Assembly (NCBI GenBank): GCA_046260765.1
Contig: JBHEOO010000030.1
Span: 1-34,514 of the forward strand
DNA length: 34,514 nt
Direction: 5' to 3'
Source of the DNA: Chromatocurvus sp046260765
GTDB lineage: Bacteria; Pseudomonadota; Gammaproteobacteria; Pseudomonadales; Halieaceae
Numbering within the stretch: position 1 is the first letter of the stretch; each line of letters begins with the position of its first letter. Below, piece after piece: positions 1-7,238 of this stretch. The translations under genes and the position numbers were made by a program. The notes beneath the pieces were generated by a model that was given only the letters and a program-made list of their open reading frames with translations, made no database searches and was not told the origin of the DNA.

Positions 1-590
1 ACGTCAGGCATTGCCGCGCCGGCGTGCGCGGCGATAACTTCGGCAAAGGCGGTGGACGAGGCATCGAGTCCACTGCAGTCATCGATGCCTATCAGTTGCA
101 GCTCCAGCGGCCGCACCAGCGGCATCAGTCGCTCGACGCGAGCGCGGTCGGCGACCACAAGACGGGCACCGCTATCGCGAAGCCCATATTCCAGCTCTTC
201 TGTAGTCCACCAGGCATTCATGGGCACGGCAACCGCCCCGATCGACAGCACCGCAATGAAGGTGATCATCCACTCGGGATTATTGCGGCTGAGAATCGCC
301 ACGCGATCGCCCGGCATCACCCGGTAATCCTCTAGCAGCGCCGCGGCGAGCGCCGCTGACTGTGACCAGGCCTGCGCATAGGTCAGTCGCTCACCCTCGT
401 AAACGGCGAACTCTTTCCCGGCGTGACGGCGCATGAGCTGGAAATACTGCCCCATGTTGACGGGCATTGCAGCGTAGTTGCGGTAGTCGATGCCATCGAC
501 CTGGACACTATTCAGTTCAAAGGGCTGCCCCGGCGCTGTGAGGTGTGAGACCTCCTCCTCGAAGGCGACCAGCTGCGGATGCATTGCCAT
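1..590 (-). CDS. AMP-binding acyl-CoA synthetase, N-terminal part (cut by window edge)
   Basis: This is the first 196 codons of a gene that runs off the left edge. Translation starts at an ATG (588-590) overlapping the stop of the upstream acyl-CoA dehydrogenase by one base (TGATG). The protein reads as the N-terminal subdomain of an ANL-family fatty acyl-CoA ligase: a start of about 40 residues, then NMGQYFQLMRRHAGKEF, LTYAQAW, a GDRVAILSRNNPEW segment and GAVAVPMNAWWTTEELEYGL, all typical of the family before its P-loop. The P-loop (SGTTG-type) and the C-terminal lysine region lie outside the window. The family activates a carboxylic acid to its CoA thioester through an acyl-adenylate. As third gene of an operon behind two acyl-CoA dehydrogenases, it probably primes a fatty acid or side-chain acid for beta-oxidation. 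The exact substrate cannot be read. Confidence 0.9.
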   Translation of the reverse strand, partial: MAMHPQLVAFEEEVSHLTAPGQPFELNSVQVDGIDYRNYAAMPVNMGQYFQLMRRHAGKEFAVYEGERLTYAQAWSQSAALAAALLEDYRVMPGDRVAILSRNNPEWMITFIAVLSIGAVAVPMNAWWTTEELEYGLRDSGARLVVADRARVERLMPLVRPLELQLIGIDDCSGLDASSTAFAEVIAAHAGAAMPD

Positions 591-1726
591 CAGAAACCGT
601 TCAGGCGCGCAAAGCGATCAATATGGTAATTGTAGTCACCGAACTGGTGTTGAAGCACGCGTGCACGCTTGATGAAAAAGCCGATCTCGTGCTCGTCCGT
701 CATGCCAATGCCCCCATGCATCTGAATTCCCTCATTGGTTGCGAGCGTCGCCACCTCGCACAGCTTGGCCTTGGCCGCACTCGCTAGGACGGGAAGCTCC
801 GGGTCTTCGGCGTCGATTGCCTGCAGTGCCTGCAGCACAATAGAGCGTGCCAGTTCGAGCTCTGCAAACAGGTGCGCAGCGCGGTGTTGCAGGCCCTGGA
901 ACGACCCAATGACACGGCCGAACTGCTTGCGCTCACCCAGGTAGGTGACGGTTCGCTCGAAGGCTTCTGTGGCGACCCCGAGCAGCATCGCCGACAGGCC
1001 GATGGCGGCAATGTCCAGGGTACGCGACAGTCCCGACCAGGCGGCCCCGATCTCGCCGATAACGTTGTCCTCTTGCACATGCACGTCGTGCAGGGTCACG
1101 ACCCCGACGTTGCGCGAATCAACCAGGTGACGGCGCTCCACATGCACTCCCGGCGCGTCGGCCTCTACCAGGAAGGCACTCAGACCGTGTTCCGCACCGG
1201 GCCGGCCTTCGCTGCGGGCGATCACGACAAAGGCGTCAGCGACATGCGCATCGGTCACGAGGCATTTGCTGCCCTCGAGAACGAAGCGATCGCCGTCGCG
1301 AGTGGCGCGCATTGCCGTGCGCAGGGGGGCATGATGCGCGGTCTCCTGCAGCGCCAGGGTGAGAATTTTCTCACCACTGGCAATTGCCGGCAGCCACTGC
1401 TCCTTCTGTGCCTCGGTGCCAAGTTGCGCAAGCGTCGTGGCGGCTACCAGCACGCTCGACTCCAGGGGCGAGGCGCTGAGATTGCGCCCCGCCTGCTCCA
1501 GCACCAGACCAAAGCCAGTGTAGCCATAACCGAGACCGCCATAGCCCTCCGGGATGGCGATGCCTGCCCAACCCATTTCGGCCATTTCCCGCCACACAGC
1601 GGGGTCGAATCCGGTGTCGTCCTCGCTGTCGCGCAGTTTGCGCAGGTGAGCCACGGTTGCCCTGTCTGCGAGAAAGCCGGCGGCGGCATCCTTGAGCATT
1701 ACCTGATCTTCATTCAATACCAGCAT
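590..1726 (-). CDS. acyl-CoA dehydrogenase family protein (smaller partner of a pair)
   Basis: A 378-residue acyl-CoA dehydrogenase. I chose the ATG at 1726 (MLVLNEDQVMLKDAA) because GGAGGA lies a few bases upstream; a longer in-frame extension to 1789 would run into the preceding gene. The N-terminal helical domain contains WREMAEMGWAGIAIPEGYGG, typical of the family. The FAD-binding C-terminal domain carries RKQFGRVIGSFQGLQHRAA and ends with MHGGIGMTDEHEIGFFIKRA. The C-terminal position that holds the catalytic glutamate in medium-chain dehydrogenases has no clear equivalent here. Together with the adjacent, catalytically complete dehydrogenase 25 bp upstream, this suggests a heteromeric enzyme of the kind known for FadE/ChsE pairs in side-chain degradation. 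The pairing is an inference; the family assignment is secure. Confidence 0.92.
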   Translation of the reverse strand: MLVLNEDQVMLKDAAAGFLADRATVAHLRKLRDSEDDTGFDPAVWREMAEMGWAGIAIPEGYGGLGYGYTGFGLVLEQAGRNLSASPLESSVLVAATTLAQLGTEAQKEQWLPAIASGEKILTLALQETAHHAPLRTAMRATRDGDRFVLEGSKCLVTDAHVADAFVVIARSEGRPGAEHGLSAFLVEADAPGVHVERRHLVDSRNVGVVTLHDVHVQEDNVIGEIGAAWSGLSRTLDIAAIGLSAMLLGVATEAFERTVTYLGERKQFGRVIGSFQGLQHRAAHLFAELELARSIVLQALQAIDAEDPELPVLASAAKAKLCEVATLATNEGIQMHGGIGMTDEHEIGFFIKRARVLQHQFGDYNYHIDRFARLNGF

Positions 1727-1751
1727 GATTTCCTCCGCTGCTCGCCAGTGC

Positions 1752-2933
1752 TCACGCGTCCGGCAGGCCAAGCACGCGCTTGGCGACAATGTTCAGCTGC
1801 ACCTCGCTGGTGCCCCCTTCAATGGAGTTGCCCTTGGAGCGCAGCCAGCTGCGTGCAGCCTCGCCGTCGTGATAAGCAGCGCCATCCCAGCCCAGGGCGC
1901 TCTCACCACCGACCGCCACGTTAAGCTCGTTGCGACGCTTGTTCAGTTCCGTGCCGTAGTACTTGAAGATCGATGACGCAGCGCCCAGTCCCTGGCCGGC
2001 TTTCATCTCATCGCCAACCCGGGCCATCGTGGCGGCAAAACAGCGGGTGTCGAGCTGGTACTGGGCGATGGACTGGCGCAGTGCGCTGTTGTCGAGCCGA
2101 CCATCCGAATCTTTCCCGACTGTATCGAGCGCCTTTTTACTCAGTGAAGGGCCACTGCTGGCGCCGAAGCCGGAAATCATTTCCCGCTCATGGGTCAGCA
2201 GGTATTTTGCGATCGCCCAGCCCTTGCCTTCCTCGCCAACCCGGTTTTTCTTTTCCGCGCGCACGTCATCGAAAAAGGTTTCGCAAAAAGGAGAGGAACC
2301 GCTGATCAGGCGAATCGGGCGCGTGGTCACACCGGATGACGCCATGTCGAAGAGGACAAAACTGATGCCTTCGTGCTTGGACCCGCTGTTGTCGGTGCGC
2401 ACCAGGCAGAATATCCAGTCAGCCTTGTCGGCGTAGGACGTCCAGACTTTCTGGCCGTTGATAATGTAGTGATCACCGCGATCTTCGGCGCGGGTCTGCA
2501 GGCTGGCCAGGTCAGATCCGGCATTCGGTTCGGAATAGCCCTGGCACCAGCGGATTTCTCCGCGGCAGATGGGCGGCAGGTGTTCCAGCTTCTGCTCCTC
2601 GTTGCCGAACTTGAGAAGCGCAGGACCGAGCATCGAAATCCCGAAACTGTCGAGCGGACGACGTGCGCCGATGCGGGCCATTTCTTCCCGGAGCACGCGC
2701 TGTTCATCCACATCCAGACCACCGCCACCGTACTCGCGCGGCCAGTGGGGAACCGTCCAGCCACGCTCGGCCATGCGCTCACACCAGAGCCGCTGATCCG
2801 GGTGAGCAACCTCCGGGTTGCGTCCGCCCATATAGTAGTCTTCAAAGCTCTGCACAGGCTCGCGCATTGTCGTCGGGCAGTTGTGCGCAAGCCACTCTCG
2901 CGTCTCCGCGCGAAATTGCGTCAGGTCGGTCAC
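1752..2933 (-). CDS. acyl-CoA dehydrogenase (catalytic partner of a pair)
   Basis: A 393-residue flavoprotein that oxidises an acyl-CoA to the 2,3-enoyl-CoA. It starts at GTG (2931-2933), with GAGG seven bases upstream. The N-terminal domain contains WTVPHWPREYGGGGLD. The middle domain has CQGYSEPNAGSDLASLQTRA and the NGQKVWTSYADKADW segment of substrate/FAD binding. Near the C-terminus SIEGGTSEVQLNIVAKRVLG places a glutamate where medium-chain dehydrogenases carry the catalytic base. It is the first gene of a three-gene minus-strand operon (dehydrogenase, dehydrogenase, CoA ligase). The promoter in front is probably repressor-controlled (see 2969-2997). The substrate is unknown; paired dehydrogenases of this type are known from steroid and branched side-chain catabolism, but ordinary fatty acids cannot be excluded. 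Confidence 0.94.
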   Translation of the reverse strand: MTDLTQFRAETREWLAHNCPTTMREPVQSFEDYYMGGRNPEVAHPDQRLWCERMAERGWTVPHWPREYGGGGLDVDEQRVLREEMARIGARRPLDSFGISMLGPALLKFGNEEQKLEHLPPICRGEIRWCQGYSEPNAGSDLASLQTRAEDRGDHYIINGQKVWTSYADKADWIFCLVRTDNSGSKHEGISFVLFDMASSGVTTRPIRLISGSSPFCETFFDDVRAEKKNRVGEEGKGWAIAKYLLTHEREMISGFGASSGPSLSKKALDTVGKDSDGRLDNSALRQSIAQYQLDTRCFAATMARVGDEMKAGQGLGAASSIFKYYGTELNKRRNELNVAVGGESALGWDGAAYHDGEAARSWLRSKGNSIEGGTSEVQLNIVAKRVLGLPDA

Positions 2934-2968
2934 GGTAATGCCTCATGTCGATTTCACATACAATTTTG

Positions 2969-2997
2969 AACATACAGTATGTTTTGCTGTCGCTCAA
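2969..2997 (-). promoter_or_regulatory. predicted promoter with overlapping 15-bp operator palindrome
   Basis: Reading the minus strand toward the dehydrogenase operon, TTGAGC (2997-2992) and TATGTT (2974-2969) are separated by exactly 17 bp, a good sigma-70 layout. The perfect palindrome AACATAC-A-GTATGTT (2969-2983, 7-bp arms around one central base) covers the -10 box. Short, odd-centred palindromes of this kind are typical of TetR-family operators, and acyl-CoA-responsive TetR repressors commonly control fatty-acid catabolism. The regulator is not in the window. The palindrome is seen directly; the promoter and repressor are inferred. Confidence 0.6.
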
Positions 2998-3066
2998 GTA
3001 TTCCCGGACAACGACGACGCGCCCTTGCTCGAAATAGAAGCGTGGATTGCAGTATGATAGGGAAAT

Positions 3067-3561
3067 ATGCACTTCGCACCGGCGATCCCCATGACAGGCC
3101 TGAAGAAACCCGACCGCAAGCAGCTGGAAAAATGGCTTGCAGACTCTCACGTGACCTTCGATCACTGCGGCGATTGTGAGGGCCTGCACCTCGCTGCCCT
3201 ACAGTCGGTGGACGGCGTGATAGATAGCCGGATTTTCCTCGAGCACTGGGGCATTCTGTTCACCACGGAGCTGGAAATACGCCCCATGGCCATGCTCGCA
3301 GTCTGCGCAGACCTCGGCCGACTCAACATGAATTACCCGACGCTGAAGGTTTTCCTCGATATCGTGGATGACGCAACACCGCAGCTGGTGATAGCGGGTA
3401 CGCTGCCGATGGGGGCAGGTCTCAGCGAAGCCCAGTGTGCACATTTCGTTTCCACGACGATGGAAGGCACCCGCGAACTCGCGGCCGAGTGCCTGTCACT
3501 TGACTACCTGTTTCCCGAGGGTAAGAGTGAGCGTGCGGCCCCCAGCCGGGCGCTACACTGA
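3067..3561 (+). CDS. YbjN-domain protein
   Basis: A 164-residue soluble protein transcribed divergently from the dehydrogenase operon. The pattern of a short N-terminal helix (KQLEKWLADSHVTFDHC), paired beta strands, then a hydrophobic VFLDIVDDATPQLVIAGTLPM stretch and a C-terminal helix fits the YbjN family, whose fold resembles type III secretion chaperones. Its molecular role is unsettled. The ATG at 3067 follows AGGGAA closely, and a TATGAT hexamer lies at 3054-3059; a second ATG at 3091 is possible and would remove eight residues. The last 9 bp overlap the 3' end of the convergent MFS gene. No catalytic motif is visible, so nothing beyond the family is claimed. Confidence 0.7.
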   Translation: MHFAPAIPMTGLKKPDRKQLEKWLADSHVTFDHCGDCEGLHLAALQSVDGVIDSRIFLEHWGILFTTELEIRPMAMLAVCADLGRLNMNYPTLKVFLDIVDDATPQLVIAGTLPMGAGLSEAQCAHFVSTTMEGTRELAAECLSLDYLFPEGKSERAAPSRALH

Positions 3562-4869
3562 GCCGGTGACGTTATCTGCGTCGCGGCGCTCTGTCTGCAT
3601 CAGCCAGCGCCGCTTGCGCGAGATCAGCGCAGTGGCCAGCAGTCCAAAGGCGCCAAAGCCAAGCAGTGATACAGCGAAGCCAAAGGCGTCCGCCAGCGCG
3701 CCCAGCACGAAAGCCCCGACCGCGGGTGTGCCCATCGCCAGCACCGTCCATAGACTGAGCACACGGCCGCGGAAGCTGTCGTCCACCCGCAGCTGTGCCA
3801 GCGCCTGACACCCCGTGCCTACCATGGTCGTGATCATGCCGATTGCCATCACAAGACCGCCAACGGCAATCGGCTGCGGCAGAAAGTAGATAAGCATCAG
3901 GGCAAGTGCGCCCGCCAACAGGCTGCCTATCACAATAGACAGCAGCCGCATCTCGTTTCCGCTCTGCCTGGAGATGATAAGACCGCCAACGATCGAACCC
4001 ACGCCTGCGCAGGCAGTCAGGACGGCAAGCGTAGACGCGTCGCCACTCAGCAGCTTGCCGGACAGCGCCGGCAGCAGCTCAATCGCCGTGCGTCCCAGCA
4101 TGCCGTTGATCAGTGTGAAGGCGAGAATCAGGCGAATACCCCGATGTTGTCTCGCGTAGCGTAAACCCGCCGCGAGTTCAACGCGCATGGAGCGCGACGC
4201 ACTGCCACGCGTTTCCTGCCTCACGCGTAGCGAGAACATGACCGGTAGCGCCAGAAGAAAAAGCAGGCTGGAGGCGAGAAACGCCCACGCCACCGAAACC
4301 ACGGTGAGGAGCCCTGCCCCGGCTGCCGGCCCGAGTATTCTCGAGGTATTGAAGACAATCGCCGAATAGCCAATTGCACTGGGCAACGCATTCCGGGTGA
4401 CCAGACGCGGAATCAATGCCAGGCGAATCGGGGTGTGTGCTGCGGTGGTTGCGCCGAGCACCACGGCCAGACAAACCAGCGCAGTCAGAGAAAATAACCC
4501 CAGCGCCAGCGTCAGCGCCGTGACCGCTGCGATCGCGGCCTGGCACGCCAGCGTCACCAGTAATCCATTGCGCGGATTGATTCTGTCAGAAACGATGCCG
4601 AAAATCGGCGAAAGAACAAAGGTGGGCAGTAACATGAGGCTGGCTACCACGCCCACCCAGAACGCAGATTCGGTGAGGTCCCAGGCACTCCAGCCAAGCA
4701 GGAACCGCAGGAGCCAGCCGGCGAATGTGGAAAAACAGCTGGAGACAAAGTACCGTCGGTACAAAGGCTCGGCAAAGGCAGACCGGTGCCGGGTTGACTC
4801 GCTGGCGTCCGTGGCGATCAATGCAGTACCTGGAACCAAATTCGACGGGGAGCGGGACATTACCGGCAT
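3553..4869 (-). CDS. MFS transporter, EntS-like exporter group
   Basis: A 438-residue major facilitator protein with about 12 hydrophobic segments. The conserved loop between helices 2 and 3 reads GIVSDRINPRNGLL, a variant of motif A. The layout, with ILGPAAGAGLL in helix 5 and a central loop containing RSMRVELAAGLRYARQHRGIR, matches the MFS_3 group of enterobactin/macrolide-type exporters. The first ~35 residues are hydrophilic, and the start is uncertain between 4869 and the in-frame ATG at 4860; neither has a strong ribosome binding site. The gene is divergent from the Yip1-type gene and overlaps the convergent YbjN gene by 9 bp. The exported compound cannot be predicted. Confidence 0.88.
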   Translation of the reverse strand: MPVMSRSPSNLVPGTALIATDASESTRHRSAFAEPLYRRYFVSSCFSTFAGWLLRFLLGWSAWDLTESAFWVGVVASLMLLPTFVLSPIFGIVSDRINPRNGLLVTLACQAAIAAVTALTLALGLFSLTALVCLAVVLGATTAAHTPIRLALIPRLVTRNALPSAIGYSAIVFNTSRILGPAAGAGLLTVVSVAWAFLASSLLFLLALPVMFSLRVRQETRGSASRSMRVELAAGLRYARQHRGIRLILAFTLINGMLGRTAIELLPALSGKLLSGDASTLAVLTACAGVGSIVGGLIISRQSGNEMRLLSIVIGSLLAGALALMLIYFLPQPIAVGGLVMAIGMITTMVGTGCQALAQLRVDDSFRGRVLSLWTVLAMGTPAVGAFVLGALADAFGFAVSLLGFGAFGLLATALISRKRRWLMQTERRDADNVTGSV

Positions 4870-4985
4870 TGTCCGCAGTGCGCAAACCGGCCCAGAACAG
4901 GGTGCGAAGAAAACTTACAGCCGGCACAGCACAGTTGCGGGCCTGGCCCGACAATACTCTTCCCGGACAACACAAGGAGACGTCC

Positions 4986-5669
4986 ATGAGCGAGAACACA
5001 GCCTTCAACCCCGATGTGATTATCGGCAAGGTCAAGTGGGTGATCATGGATCCCCGCGGCTATTTCCAACAAATGCCCCGCAGTGGCGGTTATGTGGAGC
5101 CGATGGTTTTCATTGCGATCATGGCCGCTGTGCTGGGCGTTATCTCTGCCGTCTGGGCATTGTTCGGGGCCACCACGGGGGTCGTCGCCGGCGGCTTCTT
5201 TGCTGCCCTCATTTTTACGCCAATCGCCGCTGTGATCGGCGCCTTTATCGGTGCCGCCATTCTGTTCGTGATCTGGAAGCTCATGGGCTCGGATGAAAAC
5301 TACGAAACGGCCTTTCGCTGCCAGTCATCCGTGGCCGCAATCTATCCCATTGTCGGTATCGTCTCCATCGTCCCGTATGTCGGGAATATTCTCGCCATTG
5401 CCTGGGGCGCTTTCCTTATGATCGAGGCCAGCGTTCAGGTTCATGGACGCTCGCGCAAGCTCGCCACCACGGTGTTCGGAATCCTGGCTGTTCTGATGAT
5501 TCTGTCCAACACGGCGGGCGAACGCGCCTCGCGGAATATGGCAGAGCGCATGGAAAACATGGGAACGCAGTTTGAGGGCTATGAAGAGATGTCGCCCGAG
5601 GAGGCAGGCCGCAAGATGGGTGAATTCCTTCGCGGTATGGAAGAGGCACAGAAGAAAAACAACGGATGA
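4986..5669 (+). CDS. Yip1-domain integral membrane protein
   Basis: A 227-residue membrane protein that starts at 4986 with AAGGAG six bases upstream. The N-terminus (VIIGKVKWVIMDPRGYFQQMP) is the amphipathic entry typical of bacterial YIP1-family proteins. It is followed by about five hydrophobic segments rich in Gly and Ala, including an invariant-looking QSSVAAIYPIVGIVSIVPYVG stretch. The C-terminal ~45 residues are charged and Met-rich (ERMENMG, MSPEEAGRKMGEFLRGMEE) and probably cytoplasmic. In bacteria the family has no agreed function. It stands alone, with a 116-bp divergent intergenic region toward the MFS gene and 129 bp before the next gene. Confidence 0.85.
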   Translation: MSENTAFNPDVIIGKVKWVIMDPRGYFQQMPRSGGYVEPMVFIAIMAAVLGVISAVWALFGATTGVVAGGFFAALIFTPIAAVIGAFIGAAILFVIWKLMGSDENYETAFRCQSSVAAIYPIVGIVSIVPYVGNILAIAWGAFLMIEASVQVHGRSRKLATTVFGILAVLMILSNTAGERASRNMAERMENMGTQFEGYEEMSPEEAGRKMGEFLRGMEEAQKKNNG

Positions 5670-5773
5670 TGTGGAGGGGGATGACGACATCTGACGTCTC
5701 TGCACCCAGGTCGTAACAACAATATCCGGGATGCCGTGAACGCCCCTTAGTATGCTAACGTAATGCGATACTT

Positions 5774-5793
5774 ATCAAAAAGCGGCGTTTGAT
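5774..5793. promoter_or_regulatory. inverted repeat just upstream of the TPR-sulfotransferase start
   Basis: ATCAAA (5774-5779) and TTTGAT (5788-5793) form a perfect 6-bp inverted repeat with an 8-bp spacer. It ends five bases before the ATG at 5799, where a ribosome binding site would be expected; the only SD-like bases are AGG within this element. It could be a repressor site or a small hairpin limiting translation of the two-gene unit behind it. The repeat is visible; any function is inferred. Confidence 0.35.
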
Positions 5794-5798
5794 CAGGC

Positions 5799-7238
5799 AT
5801 GACGGCGGCGGGGCGGACAGAAGAACAGCAAGCAGCCCTCGAGGCCCTGCAGGCGGATATTCAACAGAAGCGCTTCAGTGCCGCCCTGGAACGCAGTCGG
5901 GAGATGCTAACGGCTGATCGTGTCGCAGCCCCCGTTGTCTGGGCACTGTGCGGTAAGGCACTGGAGGGTCTGCAGCGTGACGATGAGGCGCTGTCGATCT
6001 ACCTCCAGGGCCTTGAGCAATTCAAGGAGAATGCCCGGCTGCACCTTTACGCCGGGCATGCCCGGACCCGTGCGGGTCAGGCGCAGCAGGCCGTTTATCA
6101 TTTCCAGCAGGCACTCAGAATAAGCCCCTCGCTACTGGATGCCTATCGCGGGCTGCTGAACTTTGAAGCGGTCCACCCCGACAGCCGGGACGCTGCGCGC
6201 ATTCTCGCAGTCGCTTTGAATGGGTCGCGGAGCGAGATGGATCGCGCCCGTGCCTGTTTTTTACTCGGACAAATTTCCGTGGATGCAGGTCGAGACGACG
6301 TCGGGTTCACGTTCTATCGTCGCGCCAATCACATTGTGGGTGATGGCTTCAGTGCAAAACAGCGACAGTACACGGTACCGGCCTCTACACTTGCGATAAA
6401 CCGGCGATACTTTTCCGCTCTGCAGGGTGAAATACAAACCCCTGAAAGCTGCCCGGCCATCATCATTGCAGGGCTGCCCCGCTCCGGGAAGAGCCTTGTT
6501 GAATCGCTGCTGGCAACAGATCACAGCATTCTGCCCGGTGGCGAGCTGGCGTTCGTGCGCCGCTTCGTTTCCGACCTCGATACCTCCAGGAACATCGCTG
6601 ATCTTGCAGACGACCTGCGCCGACGGGCCGGGCAGAGTCCGGATGGCTCTCCGCTCGCCCGCCGCTACCGCGACTTTGCGCGTCGCGCACGGCCAGGTGA
6701 CCCGCCCCGTTTCGTCACGGACACATCGCCGGCAAACCTGCGACGTATTGGCTACCTGTCACTACTGCACCCGGAAGTACCGATTGTCTTTTGTCGGCGT
6801 AATCCACTGGACCTCGCAGTTGCACTGTACTTCAAGCATTTCAAGACCGGCCACGCTTACAGCTATAGCCTCGGGACGATCGGCAAGGCCATTGCCAGGT
6901 CAGAGCTGCTGATGGCGCACTGGCTGCGTGAACTGCCCAACCCGATGGCCACGATACATTACGAGTCGCTCTCGAAGGATCCGGCGGGCGCGCTGCAGGG
7001 GCTTGCGAGAGACCTCGGTCTCGATATGGCTAATGGCCATCCAATTCCAACAGCGCCAGGTGACCACACCTCAGCCAGAGACTCCGAATGGCGTCTCTTT
7101 ACGTCACGTTCAATCGATTCTCACGGAAGCATCCGGCCTGACCTCATCGGCTTTGGTGAACGCTTCCAGCAGCAGATGCAAGCCGCAATACATGCGTACG
7201 AGGAGGAATATGCGAACGTCCCTCGCGTCGACGTTTGA
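5799..7238 (+). CDS. TPR-repeat sulfotransferase fusion (copy 1)
   Basis: A 479-residue cytoplasmic protein. Residues ~10-190 are helical TPR-like repeats (for example ALSIYLQGLEQFKENARLHL and AVYHFQQALRISPSLLDAY). Residues ~218-470 form a PAPS-dependent sulfotransferase domain. The 5'-phosphosulfate loop GLPRSGKS is at 225-232, with Lys where most relatives (including copy 3 in this window) have Thr. The PEVPIVFCRRNPLDLAVALYF segment fits the 3'-phosphate-binding region. TPR-sulfotransferases move sulfate from PAPS to a hydroxyl group; their natural substrates are mostly unknown, and resemblance to tyrosylprotein sulfotransferases makes peptides plausible. No signal peptide is seen. The 3' end overlaps the PrnB-like gene by 29 bp, so the two are probably translationally coupled. 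Confidence 0.88.
   Translation: MTAAGRTEEQQAALEALQADIQQKRFSAALERSREMLTADRVAAPVVWALCGKALEGLQRDDEALSIYLQGLEQFKENARLHLYAGHARTRAGQAQQAVYHFQQALRISPSLLDAYRGLLNFEAVHPDSRDAARILAVALNGSRSEMDRARACFLLGQISVDAGRDDVGFTFYRRANHIVGDGFSAKQRQYTVPASTLAINRRYFSALQGEIQTPESCPAIIIAGLPRSGKSLVESLLATDHSILPGGELAFVRRFVSDLDTSRNIADLADDLRRRAGQSPDGSPLARRYRDFARRARPGDPPRFVTDTSPANLRRIGYLSLLHPEVPIVFCRRNPLDLAVALYFKHFKTGHAYSYSLGTIGKAIARSELLMAHWLRELPNPMATIHYESLSKDPAGALQGLARDLGLDMANGHPIPTAPGDHTSARDSEWRLFTSRSIDSHGSIRPDLIGFGERFQQQMQAAIHAYEEEYANVPRVDV

Noticed and set aside
872..1924. A 350-codon open frame on the plus strand
   Set aside because: It is antisense to two clear acyl-CoA dehydrogenase genes, and its translation shows no domain; high GC content keeps the frame open.
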